This document shows positions 25,127 through 35,571 of a DNA stretch of 64,000 nucleotides, in pieces. Location of the stretch: contig NZ_JWIF01000063.1 in assembly GCF_000812685.1 (NCBI RefSeq), positions 1 through 64,000 of the forward strand, in the 5' to 3' direction. The position numbers and the translations under genes were made by a program. The notes under the pieces were generated by a model. It was not told the origin of the DNA and searched no databases. It worked only from the letters and a program-made list of their open reading frames with translations. Each line of letters begins with the position of its first letter. Positions within the stretch are counted from its first letter, which is position 1. The DNA comes from Halocynthiibacter namhaensis. GTDB taxonomy: Bacteria; Pseudomonadota; Alphaproteobacteria; Rhodobacterales; Rhodobacteraceae.

Positions 25127-25549
25127 ATGTCTGAAATCGCACGACACAAACCCACCAGTATTTTGGCAGTGTTACTGACGCTGACAGAAATCGGAATGCT
25201 GGGATATTGGGCGTTGGCGGGTGCATTGGTGGCCGGTTGGGTCACTATTGCGCCAGAATACATGTATTCTGATTATGAAAACCCGGTGATCGTGGCGTGG
25301 AATTGGTCTTTTTTCCCAATTGACGTCGCCTTCGCCCTTTGTGGCTTAACGGCACGTTTTGCACCCTTACGACAATCTGTTGCAGAGCAGCTTTCAATTA
25401 TCGGCGCAACGCTGATGTTTTGTGCTGGCGTCATGGCGATTTCGTTCTGGGTGATCCAACGAGAGTTTGATCCTCTATGGTGGGGGTTGAACATTTGGCT
25501 GTGCCTCCTGAGCATCCTTTTTCTTTTCCATCTCATGAGGCAGAAATGA
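25127..25549 (+). CDS. Four-helix membrane protein (DUF5360-like)
   Basis: A 140-residue protein with four hydrophobic segments (ILAVLLTLTEIGMLGYWALA, a second near WNWSFFPIDVAFALCGL, then two more). The pattern APEYMYSDYENPVIVAWNWS resembles DUF5360/YvaD proteins of unknown function. It starts 7 bp after petR and its stop overlaps the next start (ATGA), so it belongs to the petPR transcript and is co-translated with the deacetylase. Confidence 0.7.
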   Translation: MSEIARHKPTSILAVLLTLTEIGMLGYWALAGALVAGWVTIAPEYMYSDYENPVIVAWNWSFFPIDVAFALCGLTARFAPLRQSVAEQLSIIGATLMFCAGVMAISFWVIQREFDPLWWGLNIWLCLLSILFLFHLMRQK

Positions 25550-26472
25550 AAACAGCGTTTATCACTCATCCCGATTGTGATGGTCACGTCACGCCCCCCG
25601 GTCATCCAGAACAGGTGGCGCGTTTGGATGTCATTCGCAAAGCTTTGGCAGGGTTTGACCTGTTGCGCGAAGACGCCCCCCTTGGCCGTGCCGAGGACAT
25701 CCTGCGTTGTCACCCACAGCATTATATTGACCGTATCGAGGCCTCTGTGCCTGAAAACGGGTGGAATACTTTGGATGGCGATACGCATATGGCACCTGGG
25801 TCTTATCAGGCGGGCCTACGCGGTGTCGGTGGTGTGACTCGGGCCGTTGATATGGTTGTGAACGGTGATGTTGGCAACGCCTTTGTCGCCGCACGCCCGC
25901 CGGGCCATCACGCGGAAACCGAAACGGCCATGGGGTTTTGTCTGTTTGGCAATGCGGCGATTGCTGCGAAATATGCGCTTGATCATCACGGGTTGTCGAA
26001 GGTCGCCGTTTTGGATTTTGACGTGCATCACGGAAATGGCACCCAGGACCTTCTGTGGCATGAACCCCGTGCGATCTTTGTATCGTCGCATCAAATGCCG
26101 CTGTATCCCGGATCAGGGGCGCGTGGGGAACGTGGGGCACATGGGCAGATGCTAAACATCCCATTGGAAAGCGGCACAGGCAGCGTGGAAATGCGCGCGG
26201 CGTGGGAACATCGCGTGATGCCAATGCTGCGCCGTGAAGCCCCGGAATTGATCATCATTTCCGCAGGGTTTGATGCTCATGGGAATGATCCTTTGGCCGG
26301 TTTGAACTGGACGACAGAAGATTTTGCATGGCTCACCCGTGAAATTTGCACAGTTGCGGCCGAAGTCTGTTCTGGCAGGGTGGTATCCACTTTGGAAGGT
26401 GGTTATGATCTGGAGGCGCTGGGCGCGGCAACCGCTGCCCATGTACAGGAATTAATGGAGCACGCGACATGA
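25546..26472 (+). CDS. Histone-deacetylase family amidohydrolase (acetylpolyamine/acetoin-type)
   Basis: A 308-residue zinc deacetylase of the HDAC class II/AcuC group. Catalytic and metal residues are visible in RPPGHHAETETAMGFCLFGN, VAVLDFDVHHGNGTQDLLWH and IISAGFDAHGNDPLAGL. Bacterial members deacetylate acetylpolyamines or other small N-acetyl compounds. I start at ATG 25546, overlapping the preceding gene by 4 bp. It overlaps xseB in turn by 4 bp. Confidence 0.9.
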   Translation: MKTAFITHPDCDGHVTPPGHPEQVARLDVIRKALAGFDLLREDAPLGRAEDILRCHPQHYIDRIEASVPENGWNTLDGDTHMAPGSYQAGLRGVGGVTRAVDMVVNGDVGNAFVAARPPGHHAETETAMGFCLFGNAAIAAKYALDHHGLSKVAVLDFDVHHGNGTQDLLWHEPRAIFVSSHQMPLYPGSGARGERGAHGQMLNIPLESGTGSVEMRAAWEHRVMPMLRREAPELIIISAGFDAHGNDPLAGLNWTTEDFAWLTREICTVAAEVCSGRVVSTLEGGYDLEALGAATAAHVQELMEHAT

Positions 26473-26702
26473 GCGAAACCCCCGTTGCAGAGATGAGCTT
26501 TGAAGAAGCTATGGCCGCCTTAGAAGGCGTTGTTGGACAATTGGAACGCGGTGATGTGCCGTTGGATCAGTCCATCACGCTGTATGAACGCGGTGCTGAA
26601 CTTAAGAAGCATTGTGAATCAAAGCTACGTGAAGCCGAGGAAAAGGTTGCGAAAATCACCCTCGGGCCGGAAGGTTCCCCACAGGGAACAGAGGCGCTTT
26701 AA
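26469..26702 (+). CDS. xseB: Exodeoxyribonuclease VII small subunit
   Basis: A 77-residue all-helical protein: MSFEEAMAALEGVVGQLERG, then LDQSITLYERGAELKKHCE, the XseB family pattern. It assembles with XseA (not in the window) to degrade single-stranded DNA. The xseB-ispA-dxs order is common in proteobacteria. It ends immediately before the ispA GTG. Confidence 0.93.
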   Translation: MSETPVAEMSFEEAMAALEGVVGQLERGDVPLDQSITLYERGAELKKHCESKLREAEEKVAKITLGPEGSPQGTEAL

Positions 26703-27569
26703 GTGTTTCAAGCCCAGCTTCAAGAAGATGCCGCCCGTACGCAGGCCTGTCTGCGTGCAGTAATGGGGGGACTGCATTCCGTGCCGGTAAATGCCGGGAT
26801 GCATTATGCCGTGGATGGGGGCAAAGGTCTGCGTGGTTTCTTGGTGCAAGAAAGCGCCCGGATGCATGGGATTGATCCCGCGCAATCGGTCTATGCGGCC
26901 GCCGCGATCGAGGCGATGCATGCCTATTCGCTGGTGCATGATGATCTGCCTGCCATGGACGATGATGACCTGCGCCGTGGTCGCGCAACCGTACATGTGA
27001 AATGGGATGATGCGACCGCGATTTTGGCTGGGGATGCCTTGCAGACTTTGGCATTTGAATTGCTGACCTGGGCTGAAATTGGATCCGCCAAAGTGCGTCT
27101 GAACTTGGTAATGGAATTGGCGCGCGCAGCCGGTGCGCGGGGCATGGTTTTGGGGCAGGCACAAGACATTGCCGCTGAAACCGCCGCGTTGCCTTTGACC
27201 TTGGCTGAGATCACTGAGTTGCAGGGCAATAAGACGGGTGCTTTGATCGGATGGTCTGCTCAGGCTGGTGCGATCATGGCGGGCAAAGATACCGAGGCGC
27301 TGCGCAGCTATGCCAATGCGCTGGGCCTGGCTTTTCAAATCGCCGACGACATCCTTGATGTGGAAGGCGATGCGGTCAAAACTGGTAAGCGCGTGAACAA
27401 AGATGCGGATGCTGGGAAGGCCACTTTCGTTTCACTTTTGGGACTTGAGGGCGCAAAGACCCGGGCGCGTGACCTTGTCGCAGAAGCTTGCAGCGCCCTT
27501 GACGGATATGGTGATAAGGCCACTTGCTTGCGGCAAGCGGCTGAATTCGTTATTTCCCGCGACAGCTGA
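26703..27569 (+). CDS. ispA: Farnesyl diphosphate synthase (geranyltranstransferase)
   Basis: A 288-residue trans-isoprenyl diphosphate synthase. First Asp-rich motif DDLPAMDDDD near residue 80, second motif IADDILDVEGD near residue 215; KGLRGFLV and GKATFVSLLG are also family features. It condenses DMAPP and IPP to farnesyl diphosphate for quinones, carotenoids and undecaprenyl phosphate. It starts with GTG directly after the xseB stop and precedes dxs, which supplies its precursors. Confidence 0.94.
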   Translation: MFQAQLQEDAARTQACLRAVMGGLHSVPVNAGMHYAVDGGKGLRGFLVQESARMHGIDPAQSVYAAAAIEAMHAYSLVHDDLPAMDDDDLRRGRATVHVKWDDATAILAGDALQTLAFELLTWAEIGSAKVRLNLVMELARAAGARGMVLGQAQDIAAETAALPLTLAEITELQGNKTGALIGWSAQAGAIMAGKDTEALRSYANALGLAFQIADDILDVEGDAVKTGKRVNKDADAGKATFVSLLGLEGAKTRARDLVAEACSALDGYGDKATCLRQAAEFVISRDS

Positions 27570-27599
27570 TCCATCAGGATAAACGCCAGGATAAACCGC

Positions 27600-29522
27600 A
27601 TGAGCGACCAGACCACCAACCCACGCCCTGTGACACCGCTTTTGGATCGGGTGCATACGCCCGCCGACATGAAGAGCTTGTCCGATGGCGAGCTAAAGCA
27701 ACTGGCACATGAATTGCGTCAGGAAACGATTTCGGCTGTGTCAGAAACCGGTGGGCATCTTGGGGCCGGTCTTGGTGTGGTGGAATTGACCGTCGCTTTG
27801 CATGCGATTTTTGACACCCCAAAAGACCGCCTGATCTGGGATGTGGGCCACCAATGTTACCCACATAAGATCATCACGGGACGGCGCGAACGCATTCGTA
27901 CCTTGCGTATGGAAAGTGGCCTGTCCGGTTTCACCAAACGCACGGAAAGCCCTTATGACCCGTTTGGTGCTGGGCATTCATCGACTTCGATTTCCGCTGC
28001 CCTTGGCTTTGCCGTGGCGCGGGATCTGGGTGGTGCGCCTGAACATGGCCTGGGTGACGCAATCGCCGTGATTGGTGATGGGTCGATCTCGGCTGGCATG
28101 GCGTTTGAAGCGATGAACAATGCTGGTCACCTGGGCAAACGTCTGTTTGTGATCCTGAATGACAATGAAATGTCGATTGCCCCGCCGGTTGGCGCGATGT
28201 CATCTTACCTGTCGCGGCTTTATGCTGGTGCGCCCTTTCAAGACCTGAAATCAGCCGCCCGTGATGCCGTTAGTTTCCTGCCTGAACCTTTCCGTGAGGG
28301 GGCGAAACGTGCCAAAGATATGCTGAAGGGCATGACGGTTGGCGGCACCTTGTTTGAAGCGCTGGGCTTTTCTTATGTGGGTCCGATTGACGGGCATGAT
28401 CTTGACCAACTGTTGCCTGTTTTGCGCACCGTGCATGATCGCGCCACCGGACCAATGCTGATCCATGTTACGACCAAAAAGGGCAAAGGTTATGCCCCGG
28501 CGGAAACGGCCGCTGACAAAGGCCATGCCACAGCGCAGTTTAACGTATTGACCGGAAAACAGAAAAAATCCCCTTCCAACGCACCTAGTTATACAAAAGT
28601 GTTTGGCGACGCTTTGGTGAAACATGCGGCAGAAGATGATAAAATTTGCGCGGTAACCGCCGCGATGCCGGATGGAACGGGCTTGAACTTGATGGCGCAA
28701 CGCTATCCCAGCCGGTGCTTTGATGTGGCGATTGCCGAACAGCATGGGGTGACGTTTGCGGCGGCTTTGGCTGCGGGGGGCATGAAGCCATTCTGCGCGA
28801 TGTATTCGACATTTTTGCAGCGCGGCTATGACCAGATCGTGCATGATGTTGCGGTGCAAGGATTGCCCGTACGCTTCGCGATTGATCGGGCGGGGTTGGT
28901 TGGCAATGATGGCGCCACCCACGCGGGCAGTTTTGACGTGGCGTTCTTGGCGAACTTGCCTGGATTTGTTGTCATGGCGGCCGCAGATGAAGCCGAACTT
29001 ATGCATATGGTGGCGACGGCGGTGGCGCATGACACGGGGCCGATCGCGTTCCGTTATCCGCGCGGCGAAGGCGTCGGTGTGGACCTTCCCGAACGCGGTG
29101 AGGTGCTTGAGATCGGCAAGGGCAGGATGATACAGCAGGGCAAACGCGTGGCAGTCCTGTCGTTTGGTACGCGTCTGTCTGAGGTCATGAAAGCCTGTGA
29201 ATCCTTGGCGCAACAGGGGATCACCCCGACCGTTGCGGATGCGCGTTTTGCCAAACCTTTGGACAAAACGATGATCCTTGATCTGGCTGCAAACCACGAT
29301 GTTCTGATTTCCATCGAGGAAGGCTCTATTGGTGGTTTCGGCAGTCATGTGGCGCAGATGTTGCTGGAAGAAGGCGCATTGGATGGTGGTGTGAAATACC
29401 GTTCCATGACTTTGCCCGATGTCTTTGCCGAGCATGCATCCCCCAATGCGATGTACGAGGCCTCGGGGTTGAATGCGAAGGGCATTGAAGCAAGAATTCT
29501 AGAGCTGCTTGATATCACGTGA
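27600..29522 (+). CDS. dxs: 1-deoxy-D-xylulose-5-phosphate synthase
   Basis: A 640-residue thiamine-diphosphate enzyme making DXP from pyruvate and glyceraldehyde 3-phosphate, the first step of the MEP isoprenoid pathway. Motifs: GHQCYPHKI, ThDP-binding [16 protein letters not shown], the catalytic Glu region [16 protein letters not shown], the transketolase motif [18 protein letters not shown], and the C-terminal domain ending [12 protein letters not shown]. Normal length. It follows ispA by 30 bp in the same operon. Confidence 0.96.
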   Translation: MSDQTTNPRPVTPLLDRVHTPADMKSLSDGELKQLAHELRQETISAVSETGGHLGAGLGVVELTVALHAIFDTPKDRLIWDVGHQCYPHKIITGRRERIRTLRMESGLSGFTKRTESPYDPFGAGHSSTSISAALGFAVARDLGGAPEHGLGDAIAVIGDGSISAGMAFEAMNNAGHLGKRLFVILNDNEMSIAPPVGAMSSYLSRLYAGAPFQDLKSAARDAVSFLPEPFREGAKRAKDMLKGMTVGGTLFEALGFSYVGPIDGHDLDQLLPVLRTVHDRATGPMLIHVTTKKGKGYAPAETAADKGHATAQFNVLTGKQKKSPSNAPSYTKVFGDALVKHAAEDDKICAVTAAMPDGTGLNLMAQRYPSRCFDVAIAEQHGVTFAAALAAGGMKPFCAMYSTFLQRGYDQIVHDVAVQGLPVRFAIDRAGLVGNDGATHAGSFDVAFLANLPGFVVMAAADEAELMHMVATAVAHDTGPIAFRYPRGEGVGVDLPERGEVLEIGKGRMIQQGKRVAVLSFGTRLSEVMKACESLAQQGITPTVADARFAKPLDKTMILDLAANHDVLISIEEGSIGGFGSHVAQMLLEEGALDGGVKYRSMTLPDVFAEHASPNAMYEASGLNAKGIEARILELLDIT

Positions 29523-29784
29523 CGGCGATTTGACGTGATCTTCGCCGGTGTTGTTCAGTATGTGTGATTCGGTTCATGGCTCGCATCGGTTACTTGGGTT
29601 GGGTCGCAGGGGGGAGAGTTTTGACCAAAACATCAAAAATGCGATGTTTTGGGGTGAAATTCACGATTTTGTAGCGTCGCTGCAACGGTTTTGACCCAAA
29701 GCGCCTAAATGCCCTGTCGTTATTGGACTTCGTTGCTGTAAGGCAGGTACCAGCACAACCAGATACACATAGATAAGGTAAGTC

Positions 29785-29979
29785 ATGAAAAATATCGTTT
29801 TGTCCGCCGCTTTCGCACTCTCCGCAACAAGCGCATTTGCAGGTGGTTTGAACCAACCTGTTCCTGAAGCAGAAATTATGCCAGTAGACGTTGTAGAAGC
29901 TGGTTCTTCTTCTTCAGGTTCTGGCATTCTTGTTCCATTGTTCGCATTGGTTCTGTTTGCAGCAGCTGCATCTAACTAA
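29785..29979 (+). CDS. Small secreted or membrane-attached protein
   Basis: A 64-residue protein: signal peptide MKNIVLSAAFALSATSAFA, a short acidic middle with a serine run (GSSSSGSG), and a C-terminal hydrophobic helix ILVPLFALVLFAAAASN. I recall similar short proteins in other roseobacters, sometimes misnamed ferrochelatase; function unknown. It has its own 260-bp upstream region and a strong terminator, suggesting a monocistronic, possibly highly expressed gene. The clean signal peptide and ribosome-binding site (AGGTAAG) support it. Confidence 0.75.
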   Translation: MKNIVLSAAFALSATSAFAGGLNQPVPEAEIMPVDVVEAGSSSSGSGILVPLFALVLFAAAASN

Positions 29980-30000
29980 TCGTTAGATACGTCTAACGAA

Positions 30001-30034
30001 AAACCCCGCGGGCTTGCCTTTGCGGGGTTTTTTG
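30001..30034 (+). terminator. Terminator of the small secreted protein gene
   Basis: AAACCCCGC (30001-30009) pairs with GCGGGGTTT (30022-30030), followed by TTTGTT. It begins 22 bp after the stop. Confidence 0.88.
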
Positions 30035-30076
30035 TTGTCCAAATGTTGGTGTTCGGGTTGGGGGACGCGGCTTATT

Positions 30077-30778
30077 TTAATAACGCGTGCTCATTTGATA
30101 CCCCTGATGAAACGTCATGCGAACGAATGTGACCGGCGTGTCTTGAAACCAAGTTGTGCGTTCCATTTGAAACAGCGGTGTGCCTGTCGGGGTCGCCAAA
30201 AAATCTGACAATTTGCTATCTGCTGACACGGCAGTAAATGCGATTTCTGCATTTGAGAACGGGATCTCGGTGAGAAGCCATTCATTGGGACCAGTGTCGG
30301 TTAGATCGGCGTCGACCACGGAAGGTACAGCAGCAGTATTGATCCACCGTTCCTCGAATTGAAACGGCCGATTGTCTGAGTAATGCATGCAATTCAGGTG
30401 TAAGACCTGTGCCGCGTCTTCTAGATCCAATTGGGCGCGCAACCACGCGGGAGCCTGGTTTAGGCTGCGGTGCACCAAGGAATAGCGGTAGACGGCGTTC
30501 ATGTCCTCGATTGTTTGACGCACAATTGAAATCTCAAAGGTGGCTTGTTTGACTGGTGAGATATTCACGCGGGTTCCGCTTTTGCGTTTCCGATCAATGA
30601 TGCCCCGATCTGCAAGTTCTCGCATAGCGCGGTTCACAGTGGCACGGGCACAGCCAAATTCTTCGGCCAATTCATGCTCTGTGGGAAGTAAACTGCCGGG
30701 CACCCAAACGCGCTGTTGGATGCGCGCCAAGACTTCGTTGCGAATATCTTGGAAACTGACTTTTTGCCCCGTCGTCAC
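30077..30778 (-). CDS. hutC: GntR-family histidine-utilisation repressor
   Basis: A 233-residue GntR/HutC regulator. Winged helix at 1-75 (FQDIRNEVLARIQQRVWVPG, then LPTEHELAEEFGCARATVNRA), followed by the UTRA effector domain, which binds urocanate in HutC proteins, ending with TFVRMTFHQGYQMSTRY. I choose the GTG at 30776-30778 with GAGG just upstream; a longer frame from 31021 would run through the divergent hutD. Neighbouring hut genes in both directions support the name. Confidence 0.9.
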   Translation of the reverse strand: MTTGQKVSFQDIRNEVLARIQQRVWVPGSLLPTEHELAEEFGCARATVNRAMRELADRGIIDRKRKSGTRVNISPVKQATFEISIVRQTIEDMNAVYRYSLVHRSLNQAPAWLRAQLDLEDAAQVLHLNCMHYSDNRPFQFEERWINTAAVPSVVDADLTDTGPNEWLLTEIPFSNAEIAFTAVSADSKLSDFLATPTGTPLFQMERTTWFQDTPVTFVRMTFHQGYQMSTRY

Positions 30779-30854
30779 ATTGGCCTCATTTCTTACATCT
30801 GTACAATACTGTGTTATGATAGTGCTTAACAGAAGTGACGAGGGAAAGCTATCG

Positions 30855-31388
30855 ATGCGCTTTGATGCGAATGAATGCCGCGCAGTGCCGTGGAAGAATG
30901 GCGGTGGGGTTACCCGTGAACTCGCCGCGCATGAAGACGATGTGGGCATTATCTGGCGTTTAAGTCTTGCTGATATTGAGCGCGACGGTCGGTTTTCGGT
31001 TTTTCCAGGACTGGCACGCATTCATACGATTGTGTCTGGGTGTGGATTGATCTTGTCGGGAACGGATGTATCGTTAGAGGCAAAACCGTTGCGACCGGTT
31101 TCGTTCGATGGCGGCCTTGCATTGACGGGGCAACTGCATAATGGCCCCAGCCAAGCTTTGAACCTGATATACGACCCTCACAAAATACGGGCCCATGTGA
31201 ATGTCCATCAGGCTGAGGGGCGGATTCGACTTGGGCGAGAAGCGCTGATTTTTGTTGTCTCGGGTACTGCAGTTTACAGCGGTCATGATGTCTTTCACAC
31301 GGGCCAAGGGGCGGCCCTATGTGGCGATTTTGAACTCAGCATATCTGGCGGTTCACAGATAATCGTCGTGACGTTAGAGCCGATCTAA
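30855..31388 (+). CDS. hutD: HutD family protein
   Basis: A 177-residue cupin-like HutD: start MRFDANECRAVPWKNGGGVT, then WRLSLADIERDGRFSVFPG and a GQLHNGPSQALNLIYD stretch, all typical. HutD is found in hut loci and is thought to limit or fine-tune hut expression, possibly by binding formylglutamate or urocanate. Start ATG 30855 with GAGGGAAA upstream; the longer in-frame extension overlaps hutC and is rejected. Confidence 0.85.
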   Translation: MRFDANECRAVPWKNGGGVTRELAAHEDDVGIIWRLSLADIERDGRFSVFPGLARIHTIVSGCGLILSGTDVSLEAKPLRPVSFDGGLALTGQLHNGPSQALNLIYDPHKIRAHVNVHQAEGRIRLGREALIFVVSGTAVYSGHDVFHTGQGAALCGDFELSISGGSQIIVVTLEPI

Positions 31389-31394
31389 ACCACC

Positions 31395-32762
31395 CTAAAT
31401 GGACGCCAAAAGATCAGTGATGGCTGTTTTATACGTCGCAATAATCGCATCGCGGTGAATGTGTTTGCGGTCTTTCACTTGGTGGCGACCGGCGGACCAA
31501 AGGTCTGTGACGATGGTGTCGTCTGCGGCAAAGCATAGACCATCTAAGATCTGATCATCGCGCAGTGCAAACATGGCAGGTGCGGTGCTGTCGATTGCGA
31601 CGAGATCTGCCAAGGCCCCGACTTCGATGCGTCCGCTGTTGCGGCGCATCGCGCGTGCCCCGCCCACTGCGGCGCCCATGTATAATGCATCTCCGACGGA
31701 CCCTTCAGATGGGATAATCACGTTGCGCCCGAGGTCGCGTAGGCGTTGTGAGTATTCGAGGGTTCGTAGTTCTTCAGTAAGTGAAATCCTCACGTTAGAG
31801 TCTGATCCAAGCCCAAAAGCACCACCATGCGCAAGGTATTCAACGCCATTGAACGGCCCATCGCCAAGGTTGGCCTCGGTGATAGGGCAAAGCCCCGCGA
31901 TGGCCCCGCTGCGTGCCATATCCTGTGTTTCTTGACTGGTCATATGGGTTGCATGGATTAGGCACCATTGGTCGGAAACAGGCGCATTTTGCAGCAACCA
32001 TTCGACAGGACGTGCGCCAAGCCAAGCTTGGATATCAGTGACTTCTTTTGGTTGTTCTGAGATGTGAATGTGGATCGGATTGCTGTCTGCGATCGTCAAC
32101 ACCTGTCTCAAATCTTCAGGCGATGTCGCGCGTAGGGAATGGGGGGCGATGCCGACACAGGCGTCACTGGGAAGTGTATCGGCCGCGCGGGTTCGCGCAT
32201 TGGCCACCAAGGTACAAAAACTGTCGACTGTATTGCCAAATCGCATTTGCCCGCCTGCCAATTCCGCCTTTCCTGCACCGCCATAACTGTACAGCACGGG
32301 CAAATGGGTTAGGCCAATTCCGGTGTGGTGGGCAGCGGCAAAGACACGTTCACTGAGTTCAATCTGGTTGTCGTATTTCTGGCCGCCATGTTGGTTGTGC
32401 ACATAGTGAAATTCGCCAACGGCAGCATAGCCTGCTTCCTGCATTTCCATGAATGTCAGGGCGGCGATGGCCTGATATTGTTCCGGCGTGACATGTTCCA
32501 TGAAGCGATACATTAGGTCGCGCCAGGTCCAGAAACTGTCTTTGCCTGCTGCGCGCACTTCGGTCATTCCGGCCATGGCACGCTGAAAGCTATGCGAATG
32601 CAAATTGCTTAGAGAAGGCAGTAAAGTGTCTACTAGAATGTCGCTAGGTTGTGCTGTGGTCGCGGCTTCTAGGTTTGTGATTTTTCCTCCGACACAAGTG
32701 ATCCTTACGTTTTCGGTCCAGCCGTCGAATGTCCGGGCGCGTTTGGCGAAGATAACCTGCAT
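31395..32762 (-). CDS. hutF: Formimidoylglutamate deiminase
   Basis: A 455-residue amidohydrolase that converts N-formimino-L-glutamate to N-formyl-L-glutamate and ammonia, the step preceding HutG. Metal-binding HxH is in [19 protein letters not shown] near residue 56; [12 protein letters not shown] and [16 protein letters not shown] carry further ligands; [18 protein letters not shown] near residue 320 has the last Asp. It is convergent with hutD and divergent from hutI across a promoter with a 16-bp palindrome. Confidence 0.92.
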   Translation of the reverse strand: MQVIFAKRARTFDGWTENVRITCVGGKITNLEAATTAQPSDILVDTLLPSLSNLHSHSFQRAMAGMTEVRAAGKDSFWTWRDLMYRFMEHVTPEQYQAIAALTFMEMQEAGYAAVGEFHYVHNQHGGQKYDNQIELSERVFAAAHHTGIGLTHLPVLYSYGGAGKAELAGGQMRFGNTVDSFCTLVANARTRAADTLPSDACVGIAPHSLRATSPEDLRQVLTIADSNPIHIHISEQPKEVTDIQAWLGARPVEWLLQNAPVSDQWCLIHATHMTSQETQDMARSGAIAGLCPITEANLGDGPFNGVEYLAHGGAFGLGSDSNVRISLTEELRTLEYSQRLRDLGRNVIIPSEGSVGDALYMGAAVGGARAMRRNSGRIEVGALADLVAIDSTAPAMFALRDDQILDGLCFAADDTIVTDLWSAGRHQVKDRKHIHRDAIIATYKTAITDLLASI

Positions 32763-32771
32763 GTGTGATCC

Positions 32772-32787
32772 TTATGTCTAGACATAA
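32772..32787. promoter_or_regulatory. 16-bp perfect palindrome, probable HutC operator
   Basis: TTATGTCTAGACATAA is a perfect palindrome in the gap between hutF and hutI. GntR/HutC-family operators have a similar ATGT..ACAT or TGTATATACA-like form. Placed between two divergent hut genes with hutC nearby, it is the best candidate for HutC binding. A less perfect TGTACA-centred site lies between hutC and hutD. Confidence 0.75.
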
Positions 32788-32836
32788 TACCTATAATGCC
32801 ATACATACATTTCAGCAAGTTCAATATGAGGCAGCA

Positions 32837-34051
32837 ATGACCGACAGTTTTAACTATGTGCTGACACAAGCAAATTTGGCGACAATGCAGCAATCTGACG
32901 TGCCCTACGGTCTGGTTTCTGGTGGCGCAATTGTGATTCGCGATGGGGTGATTTCTTGGGTTGGGTCGGCTGATATGCTGCCCAAAGAACACGCTGATTT
33001 GGCTGTGATCCCTATGAATGGCCGGCTTGTGACGCCTGGCTTGATCGATTGCCACACGCATATTGTGTTTGGAGGCGACCGGGCCCGTGAATTCGAAATG
33101 CGTCTTGAAGGTGCGAGTTATGAAGAAGTCGCGCGTGCGGGTGGGGGCATTGTGTCCACCGTAAAGGCGACGCGTGAGGCGGATGTCGATGCTTTGATTG
33201 CGGGCGCATTGCCGCGTTTGGATGCTTTGTTGGCCGAGGGCGTAACTGCTGTTGAGATCAAGTCGGGATACGGCCTTGATCGCGAAACAGAGCTGAACAT
33301 GTTGCGTGCAGCACGTGCTTCGGCAACGCTGCGTGATGTTCAGATCAAAACGTCATTTCTGGGGGCGCATGCTGTGCCTGCGGAATATGCTGGGCGTGCG
33401 GATACTTATATTGACGAGGTCTGTATTCCCGCGTTGCGCGCCGCCCATGCCGAAGGTTTGGTTGATGTGGTCGATGGGTTTTGTGAAGGCATTGCTTTTG
33501 ATGCCACACAGATCCGACGGGTGTTTGAGGCGGCGCAAGAACTTGGCTTGCCGGTGAAGCTACACGCAGAACAATTGTCCAACATTGGCGGCACGAAGCT
33601 GGCCGCAGAATTCGGGGCCTTGTCGGCGGATCATGTGGAATATGCCAATGATGATGACGCGGCTGCGCTTGCGAAATCAGGCACTGTCGCGGTGATTTTG
33701 CCTGGCGCGTTTTACACGTTGCGCGAAACACAAATGCCGCCGATTGACAGCTTTCGCAAACATGGTGTGCCGATGGCCTTGGCGACGGATTGCAATCCTG
33801 GATCATCCCCGATGACGTCACTTTTACTGGCGATGAACATGGGCTGCACCCTGTTTCGCATGACCCCGGAAGAAGCATTGATCGGGGTCACCCGCAATGC
33901 GGCCCAAGCTTTGGGCCTTGCGAATTGCGGTCAAATAGCGCCGGGGATGCGCGCGGATTTGGCTGTGTGGGATGTGAAGCATCCCGCTGAATTATCATAC
34001 CGGATTGGGTTCAATCCACTGCACAAACGAATTTTAGGAGGGGCGTTATGA
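32837..34051 (+). CDS. hutI: Imidazolonepropionase
   Basis: A 404-residue zinc/iron amidohydrolase converting 4-imidazolone-5-propionate to formiminoglutamate. HxH is in [18 protein letters not shown] near residue 75; [16 protein letters not shown] and [15 protein letters not shown] are hutI signatures, and [15 protein letters not shown] carries the catalytic Asp. I start at ATG 32837. The stop overlaps the hutH start (ATGA). Confidence 0.95.
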   Translation: MTDSFNYVLTQANLATMQQSDVPYGLVSGGAIVIRDGVISWVGSADMLPKEHADLAVIPMNGRLVTPGLIDCHTHIVFGGDRAREFEMRLEGASYEEVARAGGGIVSTVKATREADVDALIAGALPRLDALLAEGVTAVEIKSGYGLDRETELNMLRAARASATLRDVQIKTSFLGAHAVPAEYAGRADTYIDEVCIPALRAAHAEGLVDVVDGFCEGIAFDATQIRRVFEAAQELGLPVKLHAEQLSNIGGTKLAAEFGALSADHVEYANDDDAAALAKSGTVAVILPGAFYTLRETQMPPIDSFRKHGVPMALATDCNPGSSPMTSLLLAMNMGCTLFRMTPEEALIGVTRNAAQALGLANCGQIAPGMRADLAVWDVKHPAELSYRIGFNPLHKRILGGAL

Positions 34052-35571
34052 TCACGCTTACACCCGGCACCGCAACGCTTTGCGTGCTTGAAGATATCTA
34101 TCGCAACATGCCTGAAGTACGGTTGGACGACAGTGCGCGTGGGCCAGTTCAGGCTGCCGCAGATATGGTCGCTGACGCCGCAGCAGGCACGGTTGCCGTG
34201 TACGGGATCAACACGGGTTTTGGGAAGCTTGCCAGTAAGAAAATCGCCCCGGAAGACACGGAAACTTTGCAGCGAAATTTGATCCTGAGCCATTGTTGTG
34301 GTGTGGGCGAAGCGCTTGCGGAAGACAAGACCCGTCTGATGATGGTGCTAAAGCTTTTGTCTCTGGGGCGTGGTGCATCTGGCGTGCGTTGGGACATTAT
34401 CAAGCAGATTGAAGACATGCTTGCGAAAGGCGTTATTCCGGTGGTGCCCTCGCAGGGTTCTGTGGGCGCTTCGGGCGATCTTGCACCGCTTGCGCATATG
34501 GCAGCTGCGATGATTGGCGCGGGTGAAGCAACCCATCAGGGCGTGCGGATGCCTGCGGCGGATGCGCTGAAAAGCGCTGGAATAGACCCTGTTATTTTGG
34601 GGCCGAAGGAAGGTCTTGGGCTGATCAACGGCACGCAATTCTCTACCGCTTGTGCCTTGGCTGGCTTGTTTGATGCCTGCCGCATGGCAAAAGCGTCTAT
34701 GACGATTGCGGCTTTGACGACGGACGCGATCATGGGGTCCACAGCGCCGCTTTTGGCGGATATTCACAGCCTGCGGGGGCATGCCGGCCAGATCGATGTG
34801 GCATCGGAAATGCGGGCGATTATGGACGGGTCTGAGATCCGCGAAAGCCATCGTGACGATGATCACCGCGTGCAAGACCCCTATTGCATTCGTTGTCAGC
34901 CACAGGTGGTTGGGGCGGCTTTGGATGTGATCCGAATGGCGGCCCGCACCTTAGAAATTGAAGCGAATGCGGTGACCGATAATCCGCTTGTGTTGGTCAA
35001 TGAAGGCCGCATTGTTTCGGGTGGGAATTTCCATGCGGAATATGTTGGTTTTGCCGCCGATCAACTGGCTTTGGCGATTGCTGAAATCGGCGCGATTGCC
35101 CAACGTCGTGTGGCCCTGATGGTGGACCCGACTCTGTCTTATGATTTGCCACCGTTCTTGACGCCAAACCCTGGTTTGAATTCAGGCTTTATGATTGCTG
35201 AGGTCACGACAGCGGCTTTGATGAGCGAGAACAAACATCTTGCCAATCCTTGTGTCACGGATTCCACGCCGACAAGCGCGAACCAGGAAGACCACGTGTC
35301 GATGGCGGCACATGGTGCATTTCGGTTGAAGCGGATGAATGACAATTTGGCTGTGATTTTGGGTGTTGAATTGCTGTGTGCAGCCCAAGGTATTGAGGCG
35401 CGCGCGCCGCTGCAAACATCATCCAAATTGCAAGCCGTGGTCGCGTTATTGCGCACGCAAGTGGAGACATTGGGAGAGGACCGTTACCTTGCCCCAGACA
35501 TCGAAGCGGCGACGCAAATGGTGCGCGATGGAGTGATATCCGAAACTGCGGGTGTTGAGGTCGCATTGTGA
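34048..35571 (+). CDS. hutH: Histidine ammonia-lyase
   Basis: A 507-residue MIO-dependent lyase that deaminates histidine to trans-urocanate. The MIO-forming Ala141-Ser142-Gly143 lies in [46 protein letters not shown] and [15 protein letters not shown] are further family motifs. AGGAGG lies before the ATG. Length is normal. It overlaps hutI and hutG by 4 bp at each end. Confidence 0.96.
   Translation: MITLTPGTATLCVLEDIYRNMPEVRLDDSARGPVQAAADMVADAAAGTVAVYGINTGFGKLASKKIAPEDTETLQRNLILSHCCGVGEALAEDKTRLMMVLKLLSLGRGASGVRWDIIKQIEDMLAKGVIPVVPSQGSVGASGDLAPLAHMAAAMIGAGEATHQGVRMPAADALKSAGIDPVILGPKEGLGLINGTQFSTACALAGLFDACRMAKASMTIAALTTDAIMGSTAPLLADIHSLRGHAGQIDVASEMRAIMDGSEIRESHRDDDHRVQDPYCIRCQPQVVGAALDVIRMAARTLEIEANAVTDNPLVLVNEGRIVSGGNFHAEYVGFAADQLALAIAEIGAIAQRRVALMVDPTLSYDLPPFLTPNPGLNSGFMIAEVTTAALMSENKHLANPCVTDSTPTSANQEDHVSMAAHGAFRLKRMNDNLAVILGVELLCAAQGIEARAPLQTSSKLQAVVALLRTQVETLGEDRYLAPDIEAATQMVRDGVISETAGVEVAL

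Noticed and set aside
28251-29435. A 394-codon open frame antisense to dxs
   Set aside because: A chance open frame opposite a conserved gene; its translation is rich in His, Arg and Gln, typical of such shadows.
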